A stretch of 5,602 nucleotides of DNA from the NCBI GenBank assembly GCA_946496415.1, contig CAMMGP010000092.1:1-5602 (forward strand), read 5' to 3'. Below are positions 1-5,405 of the stretch, one piece after another. A model generated the notes under the pieces. That model made no database searches. It saw nothing but the letters and a program-made list of their open reading frames with translations, and was not told the DNA's origin. A program made the translations under genes and the position numbers. Every line of letters starts with the position of its first letter. Position 1 is the first letter of the stretch. The stretch comes from an uncultured Clostridia bacterium. Its GTDB lineage: Bacteria > Bacillota > Clostridia > Christensenellales > Aristaeellaceae.

Positions 1-136
1 AGGGGTAGACCGGCAGCATCTCCTCCACCAGCGCGCCGCGCTCCAAAATGGAGCCGAAGTTGGGCAGCGTGCGCATATAGGAAACGTCGAATTCGCACAA
101 GGCGTCGATCATAAAGACGAAGAGTTTGTTTTTCAT
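1..136 (-). CDS. Alkaline-phosphatase-superfamily phosphodiesterase/nucleotide pyrophosphatase, N-terminal fragment
   Basis: Only the first 45 codons are present; the gene continues beyond the left edge. The peptide begins MKNKLFVFMIDALCEFDV, continues through YMRTLPNF and ERGALVEEM, and is cut at LPVYP. This fits the start of type I phosphodiesterase/nucleotide pyrophosphatase proteins: a buried beta strand ending in a metal-binding Asp (VFMIDAL, D11), a helix naming the target (TLPNFGSILERGA), then a strand leading to a YPS/T segment carrying the nucleophile, which falls just outside. Family members hydrolyse phosphodiester or phosphomonoester bonds with two metal ions; the substrate cannot be told here. 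The start at 136 is supported by GGAGG four bases upstream. No signal peptide is visible, so a cytoplasmic location is likely. It lies 75 bases downstream of the solute-binding protein gene on the same strand and is probably co-transcribed with it. Confidence 0.72.
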   Translation of the reverse strand, partial: MKNKLFVFMIDALCEFDVSYMRTLPNFGSILERGALVEEMLPVYP

Positions 137-165
137 GGTTCCTCCGGGGGCGTCTTTATACACGC

Positions 166-198
166 GAGAGGACCGGCGGGAGCCCCGCCGATCCTCTT
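166..198 (-). promoter_or_regulatory. Strong intercistronic stem-loop after the solute-binding protein gene
   Basis: Bases 168-180 pair with 184-196 around a three-base loop: 13 pairs, one of them a G-U wobble on the minus-strand RNA. Positions 166-167 and 197-198 can add one A-T pair and one wobble. On the minus strand the hairpin is followed by TCGCGTGTATAAAG, with no run of T, so it is not a standard intrinsic terminator. Hairpins after solute-binding protein genes are known to protect the upstream message from 3' exonucleases and so raise its level over the downstream gene; that role is inferred here. Partial termination is the alternative. Confidence 0.7.
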
Positions 199-211
199 GG
201 TCAAATAGGGT

Positions 212-1459
212 TTAGCCCTGCATGGCGGCGTTGGAAGTCTCCACGCAGGCGGCCAGGGCGTCTTCGACGCTCATGCCGCCAGCGGCCATGGTCGCGGCCT
301 CTTCCAGCGCCTCGCGCACGGCGTAGGAGCCGGAGATGGTGGGCAGCGCGCCGGCCACGTCGAGGTTGGCCTGCACGGCGGCCAGCGACGGATCGAGGTC
401 AGCGGCGAACTCCTTGTAGATCTCGCTGTTTTCCTGGGTGGTGCCGTAGGGCGAGATGGCGTTCATGGCGATGGCCCACTGGGCGTTGTTGTCGGGCTGG
501 AGGAAGAACTTCACAAACTCATAGGCGCCGCGGTTGGTCGCCTCGTCCTTGTTGAAGACGATGGGGCCGCGGTTCCAGCTCGGATACCAGGAAACGGTGA
601 TGGTGTTGGGCAGCGGGGCGACCGCGTACTCAAAGCCGTCGGGGATGATGTAGGGCACGCCCGCGCAGGAGCCGGAGTAGGAGGCCACCAGCTTGGCGTT
701 GAAGTCGTCAGACCAGTAATCGCCGGTGGGACGCAGGCCAAAGTAGCCGGCCTGCACGTTGTCGGCGAACCACTGCAGCCACTCGCGGGTGGAGTCGGTG
801 TCAAAGAGCACGCACTTGTTCTCCATGTCGATGTACTCGTTGCCGGACTGCATGATGAGCATGTGCATAAGGTCGGTCAGCGAGTCCGCGGCGAAGCCGG
901 GGATGCCGTACTTCTCGTAGATGGCCTTGGACTGCTCAGCCAGCTCTTCCCAGGTCGTCGGCGGGGTGAAGCCCATCTCGTCGTAGATGGTCTTGTTGTA
1001 GAAGAAGATCGGGCCGGTGGTGACGGCGGGCAGGGCGTACATGCCGCCATCGACGAAGCCGACGGTCTCGGCCTTGATGGCCTCGGGCAGGGAGTTGTAG
1101 ATCTCCTGCATCTCGGGGTCTTCGTTGATGTACTGGCTCATGTCGACGACCAGATCGTCCTCGATGTAGTCGGCGGCGGTGGAGGCGTAGTTGAAGATGA
1201 TGCTCGGGCCGACGCCGTTGGCCACGGCGTTGTACACGGTGTCTTCAAATCCCGAGTAGGCCTGGGACTGGACGACGACCTCGTACTGATCCTGCGACTC
1301 GTTGAAAGCCGCGGCAAAGCCCTCGAGCGCGGTCTGCTGCGCGTCGGTAAAGGTGTGCCAGATCACGACTTCGACCGGCTCCGCGGTCTCGGCCATGGCC
1401 ACGCCGCAGATCATGAAGATGATCGCCAGCAGGGCCGCCATCATGGAACGGATTTTCAT
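212..1459 (-). CDS. ABC transporter extracellular solute-binding protein, family 1 (sugar/glycerol-phosphate type)
   Basis: This 415-residue secreted protein captures a substrate outside the membrane and passes it to an ABC permease. It has an N-terminal signal peptide (KIR, hydrophobic core 7-20, AMA cleavage site after A23). The mature start VEVVIWHTFTDAQQ is typical of family 1 sugar-binding proteins, as are an AAFNESQ segment near 50-56, the family signature GPIFFYNK at 149-156 before a PPTTWEEL segment, the hinge region RGPIVFNKDE near 298-306, and a C-terminal helix (380-412) with MSVEDALAA. Overall character is closest to UgpB/MalE-like proteins; the substrate is not resolved. The expected lipobox is missing: the only Cys in the signal region (C18) is preceded by FMI, so the protein seems cut by signal peptidase I. 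The start is supported by AGGAGGG at 1464-1470. No permease or ATPase gene lies beside it; neighbours are an FRG gene upstream and a phosphodiesterase downstream. Confidence 0.93.
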   Translation of the reverse strand: MKIRSMMAALLAIIFMICGVAMAETAEPVEVVIWHTFTDAQQTALEGFAAAFNESQDQYEVVVQSQAYSGFEDTVYNAVANGVGPSIIFNYASTAADYIEDDLVVDMSQYINEDPEMQEIYNSLPEAIKAETVGFVDGGMYALPAVTTGPIFFYNKTIYDEMGFTPPTTWEELAEQSKAIYEKYGIPGFAADSLTDLMHMLIMQSGNEYIDMENKCVLFDTDSTREWLQWFADNVQAGYFGLRPTGDYWSDDFNAKLVASYSGSCAGVPYIIPDGFEYAVAPLPNTITVSWYPSWNRGPIVFNKDEATNRGAYEFVKFFLQPDNNAQWAIAMNAISPYGTTQENSEIYKEFAADLDPSLAAVQANLDVAGALPTISGSYAVREALEEAATMAAGGMSVEDALAACVETSNAAMQG

Positions 1460-1482
1460 TTTTGTCCCTCCTGTACTGTATC

Positions 1483-1518
1483 TTGCCGATATTGTCCGGC
1501 AAACGCGCGTCTTGCGCG
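1483..1518 (-). promoter_or_regulatory. Two adjacent inverted repeats in the leader of the solute-binding protein gene
   Basis: The first repeat is TTGCCG-N8-CGGCAA at 1483-1502. The second is CGCGC-N5-GCGCG at 1504-1518. Both lie between the possible -10 box (1548-1553) and the ribosome binding site (1464-1470), so they would sit in the 5' untranslated RNA as short hairpins, or the first could be a repressor site. No T-run follows either, so neither is a terminator. Function is unknown. Confidence 0.35.
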
Positions 1519-1547
1519 ATTACCCACGCAGAGGTTCCCCACCTGCT

Positions 1548-1553
1548 ATTGTA
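1548..1553 (-). promoter_or_regulatory. Possible -10 box for the solute-binding protein gene
   Basis: Minus-strand TACAAT matches the sigma-A -10 consensus at five of six positions and lies about 90 bases before the start codon. At the right spacing the -35 region (TGTACT) is poor, so an activator or another start site may be needed. The 142-base gap to the FRG gene, with no terminator seen after that gene, also allows read-through transcription. Confidence 0.3.
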
Positions 1554-1601
1554 ACGCCGCCCGGGTGAAAAGTACACCGCCTTTGTTGGTTTTTTGGTAA
1601 A

Positions 1602-2429
1602 CTATGCGTTAGGCCGAGAGCCATCGCGGCGACGGTTGTACTTCGGCCCCAGGGCCGAATACTGACGGGCGATCCAGCGGCAGATGCCGTCCAGCCCGGG
1701 GTAGAGCATGCGTTCGGAGATGTTGATGTAATCCAGCTTGTCACGGATCTCCAGCTTCACTTCGCGGGGGATGATGATCTTGTAGTAGTCGATCTCCTGC
1801 TGTTCGAGTATGTCGGAGAGCAGCACGCCCGGATCGCTGACCACGGAAAAGAGAGCGTACTGATTGGCGATGCGGTCGAGCATGGAGGCGGGCTCAAAAA
1901 AGAGGGCGTAGGGCTCCGGGGAAAGCGCCTGCATCTCGGCGAAATCGCGCACCTCCTCTTCGAGAAGGCCGAGGGAGAAGATGTTGCAGTTGGCTTCCTC
2001 CAAACGCTTGCGCAGACGCTTGGGGAGGCGGTGCTTGACCTCGGTGGCATCTATACACCAGATGGCGCCGTCGCGGTCGTAGGCGTCGGTATCCTCCGTG
2101 GCGAAATGCGCCGCCACCAGCGGGGAATACGACCAGTCGAGCAGGCGCGTGGGCAGGCCGTAATGCTGCGCCACGGGCAAAAGCTGCCAGAATCCCGTAT
2201 ACTGGGCAAGGTCTGTATAGCCGTATTTGCGAAAGCTGCGAATGATCGCCTGCTCAAGGCCAAGGTCATGGGCGCAGACGCGGTTGAGCGAGGGCACGAG
2301 GCGCCAGTCCTTGTCCGCCGCGCCGCGATAGATGCGGTTGGCGCGGTAGCGCATGATCTTTTCATCCCACACATCGTCAAAGACGGCCCTTTGCAGGTCG
2401 TCCCAATTTTGGATGACGATTTCCAGCAT
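1602..2429 (-). CDS. FRG domain-containing protein
   Basis: The 275-residue protein matches the FRG domain family, whose biochemical role is not established. Visible family marks, numbered from the chosen start, are YRG at 34-36 (the family's FRG motif with Tyr for Phe), W42 with VPSL at 45-48, the highly characteristic AQHYGLPTRLLDWS at 87-100 followed by SPLVAAHFA, a GAIWCID strand near 121-127, an FEP...RIANQYALFSV segment at 178-196, and a C-terminal LYPGLDGICRWI at 242-252. All landmarks are present, so the protein looks intact. There is no signal peptide or membrane segment, so it is probably cytoplasmic. An in-frame ATG at 2495 would add 22 residues, but it has no ribosome binding site, whereas the ATG at 2429 has GGAGG five bases upstream and leads directly into the domain. 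It is divergent from the aldolase gene and precedes the solute-binding protein gene. FRG genes are often accessory and sometimes lie near defence genes, but none is seen here. Confidence 0.88.
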   Translation of the reverse strand: MLEIVIQNWDDLQRAVFDDVWDEKIMRYRANRIYRGAADKDWRLVPSLNRVCAHDLGLEQAIIRSFRKYGYTDLAQYTGFWQLLPVAQHYGLPTRLLDWSYSPLVAAHFATEDTDAYDRDGAIWCIDATEVKHRLPKRLRKRLEEANCNIFSLGLLEEEVRDFAEMQALSPEPYALFFEPASMLDRIANQYALFSVVSDPGVLLSDILEQQEIDYYKIIIPREVKLEIRDKLDYINISERMLYPGLDGICRWIARQYSALGPKYNRRRDGSRPNA

Positions 2430-2434
2430 ATCTG

Positions 2435-2439
2435 CCTCC
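2435..2439 (-). promoter_or_regulatory. Ribosome binding site that decides the FRG start
   Basis: Minus-strand GGAGG, followed by five bases and the ATG at 2427-2429. The longer reading from 2495 has only A-rich sequence before it, with no purine motif at a useful distance, so this site argues for the shorter 275-residue product. Confidence 0.7.
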
Positions 2440-2529
2440 GCAATTTTCGACTTACGCTCAACACGTTCGACATGGATTCGTAAAAATCCTGCCATTTTTT
2501 GATCGCGGCAAAATTTTCTTTTTCGTGCC

Positions 2530-2558
2530 TTGTAATCATGGCAAACGTTTGCTATAAT
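2530..2558 (+). promoter_or_regulatory. Sigma-A type promoter of the aldolase gene
   Basis: The -10 box TATAAT (2553-2558) is a perfect match, and the -35 box TTGTAA (2530-2535) matches four of six positions with an optimal 17-base spacer. Transcription would begin near 2565, giving a leader of about 32 bases before the TTG start at 2597. The last 12 bases of the spacer are a perfect palindrome. Confidence 0.72.
2541..2552 (+). promoter_or_regulatory. LacI/PurR/CcpA-type palindromic operator in the aldolase promoter
   Basis: GCAAACGTTTGC is a perfect 12-base palindrome with a central CG, the hallmark of LacI-family operators. It equals the core of the E. coli PurR box and resembles, but does not fully match, the CcpA cre consensus. 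It directly abuts the -10 box, so a bound protein would block RNA polymerase; repression is therefore inferred. It also lies about 110 bases upstream of the divergent FRG start and could affect both genes. Confidence 0.65.
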
Positions 2559-2596
2559 TGAGAAACAGGGACATTAAAAGCAAAGAGGTGTTTCCT

Positions 2597-3502
2597 TTGG
2601 ATGCCAAGATTGTCGTTCGCAAAGCGCTGGAAAACAAGCTGGTCGTGCCCGCGTTCAACATCCCCCATCTGCCGATGGTGAAGCCCATCGTGCAGGCGGT
2701 GGTGGATGAAAACTCCGTGGCCATGATTCAGGTGGCGCGTCTGGAGTGGGAAAAGTTCGAGTCCGAGAGCCTCGAGCGCGTCGCCGAAGAATATGAAAAG
2801 TATAAGAAGGAAGGGCATACGCTTTTGCACCTCGACCATGTGCCCGTCATCGACGAGGACCACCTCGAGGTGGACTATCTGCCCATCATCGAGCGCGCCA
2901 TCAAGGCCGGCTATCAGTCCGTGATGGTGGACGCCTCGCGCCTCTCTCTGGAGGGCAACATCGCCGCCACGAAGGCCGTTTGCGACATCGCCCACGCCGC
3001 GGGCATCCCCGTGGAGGCCGAATTGGGCGCGGTCATGGGCCACGAGACGGCGCAGGCCGCCATTCCCTATGAGGAAATCTTTGAAAAGAAGATGGGCTTC
3101 ACCACCGTGGAGGACGCCACGAAGTTTGTCGAAGGCAGCGGCTGCGACTGGCTGAGCGTGGCCGTGGGCAGCGTGCACGGCGCCATCGCCGCCAACCTGC
3201 TGGACAAGAAAAAGCCCGCCGCCAAGCTGGATATCGAGCGCATTACCGAACTGGAAGCGGCGCTCAACATCCCGCTGGTGCTGCACGGCGGCAGCGGCAT
3301 CGAAAACGACTACATCCTCAGGGGCATCAGCGCCGGCATCGCCAAGATCAACGTCGGCACCGAGTTGCGTCAGCCCTACGAGCGCGCCATGCGCGAGAAA
3401 AACGACGTGGAATACGCCCGCGAATGCGTCTACAAGCGCTGCCGCGAACTGATCCGCGACTTTTTGCGCACCGCTGGCGACGCCGACGTGCTGGCCAAGT
3501 AA
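2597..3502 (+). CDS. Class II (zinc-dependent) ketose-bisphosphate aldolase, fructose- or tagatose-bisphosphate type
   Basis: The 301-residue cytoplasmic enzyme belongs to the class II aldolase family, which cleaves ketose 1,6-bisphosphates into glycerone phosphate and an aldehyde. Numbered from the chosen start, landmarks are AFNI at 19-22, HLDH at 78-81 (catalytic Asp80, zinc ligand His81), the SVMVDAS strand at 108-114 with EGNI, VEAELG at 139-144 (Glu142), zinc ligand His194 in GSVHG, zinc ligand His230 in LHGGSG, and the phosphate-site segment KINVGTELR at 250-258. Between HLDH and the AGYQSVM strand it has a longer segment (about residues 82-100) than classic FbaA/GatY proteins, so the exact substrate is uncertain; IolJ-like or tagatose activity is possible. 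The start is TTG at 2597, preceded by AGAGGTG (2584-2590); an in-frame TTG at 2558 overlaps the -10 box and is rejected. The gene is monocistronic, with its own promoter, operator and terminator. Confidence 0.9.
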   Translation: MDAKIVVRKALENKLVVPAFNIPHLPMVKPIVQAVVDENSVAMIQVARLEWEKFESESLERVAEEYEKYKKEGHTLLHLDHVPVIDEDHLEVDYLPIIERAIKAGYQSVMVDASRLSLEGNIAATKAVCDIAHAAGIPVEAELGAVMGHETAQAAIPYEEIFEKKMGFTTVEDATKFVEGSGCDWLSVAVGSVHGAIAANLLDKKKPAAKLDIERITELEAALNIPLVLHGGSGIENDYILRGISAGIAKINVGTELRQPYERAMREKNDVEYARECVYKRCRELIRDFLRTAGDADVLAK

Positions 3503-3513
3503 AGGCTTTGCAG

Positions 3514-3544
3514 GGCTTCGGGAAGCGTTCCCGAAGCCTTTTTT
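3514..3544 (+). terminator. Intrinsic terminator of the aldolase gene
   Basis: GGCTTCGGGAA (3514-3524) pairs perfectly with TTCCCGAAGCC (3528-3538) around a three-base GCG loop, and six T follow (3539-3544). It begins 11 bases after the aldolase stop codon and separates this gene from the peptidase-efp unit. Confidence 0.95.
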
Positions 3545-3588
3545 GTCGGTGAAATTTTCGCGTGCGGCCATTTTTTTCCCGCGCGTAC

Positions 3589-3617
3589 TGGAAAATTCAC
3601 AGAAGATGTGTTAGAAT
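3589..3617 (+). promoter_or_regulatory. Extended -10 promoter of the peptidase-efp unit
   Basis: TAGAAT (3612-3617) matches the -10 consensus at five of six positions and carries the extended TGn element (3609-3611). TGGAAA (3589-3594) is a four-of-six -35 box at a 17-base spacing. Transcription would start near 3624. This is downstream of the possible GTG at 3562 and the in-frame ATG at 3616, so neither could serve as the start codon on this transcript. Confidence 0.62.
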
Positions 3618-3635
3618 GATTTTATATGCGCGGAG

Positions 3636-3641
3636 AGGAGG
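3636..3641 (+). promoter_or_regulatory. Ribosome binding site pointing to an ACG start
   Basis: A perfect AGGAGG is followed, after seven bases, by the in-frame codon ACG at 3649-3651. No ATG, GTG or TTG lies in frame within the usual 5-12 bases; the next in-frame candidates are TTG at 3658 (16 bases away) and ATG at 3679. Confidence 0.6.
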
Positions 3642-3648
3642 AAGTTTT

Positions 3649-4713
3649 ACGGAGCGATTGCAGCGTTTCCTTTCCGCCATGGCGGCGCGCGCTATCTCTG
3701 CGGCGCTGATCCATCGGCCGGAAAACGTGCGCTATCTCACCGGCTTTACCGGCGAGGGTTGCCTGTTTGTCTCCGCGCAAAGGCAGGCCCTGCTCACCGA
3801 CTTCCGCTATGTGGAACAGGCCGCCCGGCAGGCCCCGTCGCTTCCATGCGTGCGCACGCGCGCGGGCAAGAACGTGGAGGCGTTGGTGGCGGAACTCGCC
3901 GCCGCCTCGGGCGCAGAGCGCCTGGCGGTGGAGACGGACTTCCTCTGCTACGACGACTACGCCGCTTTGCAGGCCGCGCTGGGGGCCGTCCCCCTCGCGC
4001 CGCTCTCCGGCCTTGTCGAGCAATTGCGCGCCCGCAAGGACGAGGGCGAGATCGACTGCATCCGCCGCGCCGCGGACATCGCCTGCCGCGCCTTCAAGGC
4101 GATTTTGGAGGTCATTCGCCCCGGCATGACCGAGCGCGAGGTGGCCATCGCCCTCAATTACGAGATGCTCAAACTGGGCAGTGAGGGCGAGGCGTTTGAC
4201 ACCATCGCCTGCGCAGGTCAAAACGGCTCTCTCCCCCACGCCGTGCCCGGCGAGCACCGCCTGCAAAACGGCGAGTTTTTGACGCTGGACTTTGGCGCGA
4301 CGTATAACGGCTATTGCTCGGACATGACGCGCACGGTGGGCATCGGCAAGGTGGACAGGCCCCTGCGGGACATCTACCAGACCGTGCTCGAGGCGCACGA
4401 GATGGCGCTTGATGCCGTCCGCCCCGGCGCGGTGTGCGAGGAGATCGACAAAGTGGCCCGCGACTTCATCGACGCGCGCTATCCCGGCGCGTTCGGCCAC
4501 GCCCTCGGCCACGGCGTCGGCCTCTACATCCACGAACAGCCCCGGCTCGGCAAGGGCGATGGGACGGTGCTTCAGCCCGGCCACGTCGTCACCATCGAGC
4601 CCGGCATATATATCTCGGGTCTTGGCGGTTGCCGGATCGAGGACATGGCGATCCTGACTTCGGACGGGTTTATCGACCCCATCGACGCGCCGAAGCAGCT
4701 GATCGAGCTGTAA
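3649..4713 (+). CDS. pepP: Xaa-Pro aminopeptidase, M24 family
   Basis: This cytoplasmic metalloprotease removes an N-terminal residue preceding proline. The 354-residue reading has an N-terminal creatinase-like domain (to about 125, with RPENVRYLTGFTGEG and LLTDFRY) and a C-terminal pita-bread domain. The five metal ligands are all visible: Asp214 (LTLDFGA), Asp225 (YCSDMTRT), His288 (GHALGHGVG), Glu317 (TIEPGIY) and Glu331 (CRIEDMA). The substrate-site histidines His197 (LPHAVP) and His295 (YIHEQP) are also present. The start is uncertain. Family members begin with a M-x-ERL-type helix, and here TERL begins at ACG 3649, seven bases after a perfect ribosome binding site. Alternatives are GTG 3562 and ATG 3616 (both upstream of the predicted transcript), TTG 3658 and ATG 3679 (which would lose part of the first helix). 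It lies 38 bases before efp, a pairing known as yqhT-efp in Bacillus. The symbol is given for family membership; orthology to E. coli pepP is not implied. Confidence 0.92.
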   Translation, partial: TERLQRFLSAMAARAISAALIHRPENVRYLTGFTGEGCLFVSAQRQALLTDFRYVEQAARQAPSLPCVRTRAGKNVEALVAELAAASGAERLAVETDFLCYDDYAALQAALGAVPLAPLSGLVEQLRARKDEGEIDCIRRAADIACRAFKAILEVIRPGMTEREVAIALNYEMLKLGSEGEAFDTIACAGQNGSLPHAVPGEHRLQNGEFLTLDFGATYNGYCSDMTRTVGIGKVDRPLRDIYQTVLEAHEMALDAVRPGAVCEEIDKVARDFIDARYPGAFGHALGHGVGLYIHEQPRLGKGDGTVLQPGHVVTIEPGIYISGLGGCRIEDMAILTSDGFIDPIDAPKQLIEL

Positions 4714-4751
4714 ACATTCCTTACCATTTTATTTGAGGAGGCACATTCCCC

Positions 4752-5312
4752 ATGATCAACGCAAGCGACTTCCGAAACGGCGTCACCATTGAGATGGACA
4801 ACGGCATTTGGACCGTCGTCAGTTTTCTGCACGTCAAGCCCGGCAAGGGCGCGGCGTTCGTGCGCACGAAGCTGAAGAACATCGTCACCGGCGCCGTCAT
4901 CGAGCGCACCTTCAACCCCACCGATAAGATGGCCAAGGCGCACATCGAGACCAAGGAGATGCAGTATCTCTACAACGACGGCGACCTTTACTACTTCATG
5001 GATCTGGACACCTACGATCAGCTGCCGCTGACGCACGATCAGGTGGAGGACGCCATCCCCTTCGTCAAGGAGAACACCAACGTCACCGTGCGCTTCTTCA
5101 AGGGCGCGCCCTTCAGCGTCGAGGCCCCGAACTTCGTGGAGTTGGAAGTGACCGCCACCGAGCCTGGCTTCAAGGGCGACACCGCCTCCAACACCACCAA
5201 GCCCGCCACGGTGGAGACTGGCTTCACCCTGCAGGTGCCGCTGTTTATCGAAATCGGCGACAAATTGAAGATCGACACCCGCAACGGCGGCGAATACCTG
5301 GGCCGCGCATAA
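4752..5312 (+). CDS. efp: Elongation factor P
   Basis: EF-P binds the ribosome between the P and E sites and restores peptide-bond formation when polyproline stretches stall. The 186-residue length is standard. The order is an N-terminal KOW-like domain starting INASDFRNGVTIEMDNG, then the tip loop HVKPGKGAAFVRTKLKN with Lys32, the residue modified in many bacteria. The middle OB domain (about 66-126) carries MQYLYNDGDLYYFMD, and the C-terminal OB domain holds the family signature region (KGDTASNTTKPATVETG, near 144-160) and ends with IDTRNGGEYLGRA. The tip is the Lys type rather than the Arg type, so rhamnosylation is not expected; no modifying enzyme gene lies in the window. The start is supported by AGGAGG ten bases upstream. 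It follows the Xaa-Pro peptidase gene and is probably transcribed with it, linking two proteins concerned with proline-containing chains, although that link is functional inference. Confidence 0.98.
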   Translation: MINASDFRNGVTIEMDNGIWTVVSFLHVKPGKGAAFVRTKLKNIVTGAVIERTFNPTDKMAKAHIETKEMQYLYNDGDLYYFMDLDTYDQLPLTHDQVEDAIPFVKENTNVTVRFFKGAPFSVEAPNFVELEVTATEPGFKGDTASNTTKPATVETGFTLQVPLFIEIGDKLKIDTRNGGEYLGRA

Positions 5313-5340
5313 GCGGGCGCGAAAACGCACAAGTTAATGA

Positions 5341-5369
5341 GGGCGGCTTGCTTTGCCGCCCCATTTTCT
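5341..5369 (+). terminator. Probable weak terminator after efp
   Basis: GGGCGGC (5341-5347) pairs with GCCGCCC (5355-5361) around a seven-base loop. The following CATTTTCT is only a modest U-tract, so termination may be partial and allow read-through into the next gene. Confidence 0.55.
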
Positions 5370-5376
5370 GTAAACT
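5348..5376 (+). promoter_or_regulatory. Possible weak promoter for the CD1247-like gene
   Basis: TTGCTT (5348-5353) and TAAACT (5371-5376) stand 17 bases apart, matching consensus at three and four of six positions. The -35 box overlaps the terminator loop. The match is weak and could be chance. Confidence 0.22.
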
Positions 5377-5405
5377 CAACTGCCCCGTGGGGCGGAGGTG
5401 AAAAC

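Noticed and set aside
863..1600. Plus-strand open frame of 245 codons opposite the solute-binding protein
   Set aside because: It is antisense to a well-supported gene with signal peptide and family signature; the translation is repetitive Val/Gly/Asp-rich sequence.
2430..2539. Upstream minus-strand starts (2495 in the FRG frame, 2539 in another frame) as a longer FRG protein or a separate small peptide
   Set aside because: Neither has a ribosome binding site, and the downstream ATG at 2429 has GGAGG at ideal spacing. The 2539 frame soon overlaps the FRG gene out of frame.
2539..2554. Palindrome as a standard CcpA cre site
   Set aside because: Centred on the CG, it matches the inner A and T positions but misses the outer T and A and the flanking W positions of the usual cre consensus. 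It is kept as a general LacI-family-type site, with CcpA only one possibility.
2552..3571. Long open frame of 339 codons on the minus strand over the aldolase gene
   Set aside because: It is antisense to a protein with full class II aldolase motifs. Its translation is His/Val/Gly/Ala-rich low-complexity sequence, as expected from high-GC codon shadows, and it runs through the terminator.
3622..4584. Minus-strand open frame of 320 codons over the peptidase gene
   Set aside because: It lies opposite clear M24 metal-ligand motifs, has no family resemblance and is Ala/Val/Gly/His-rich; it is a GC-content artefact.
4572..5330. Minus-strand open frame of 252 codons over the peptidase end and efp
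   Set aside because: It spans two real plus-strand genes and the gap between them, and its composition is that of a shadow frame.
5382..5393. GCCCC-GT-GGGGC as a hairpin masking the ribosome binding site of the CD1247-like gene
   Set aside because: The loop is only two bases unless one pair opens, leaving a four-pair stem. It sits just before, not across, the GGAGGTG motif, so sequestration is not supported.
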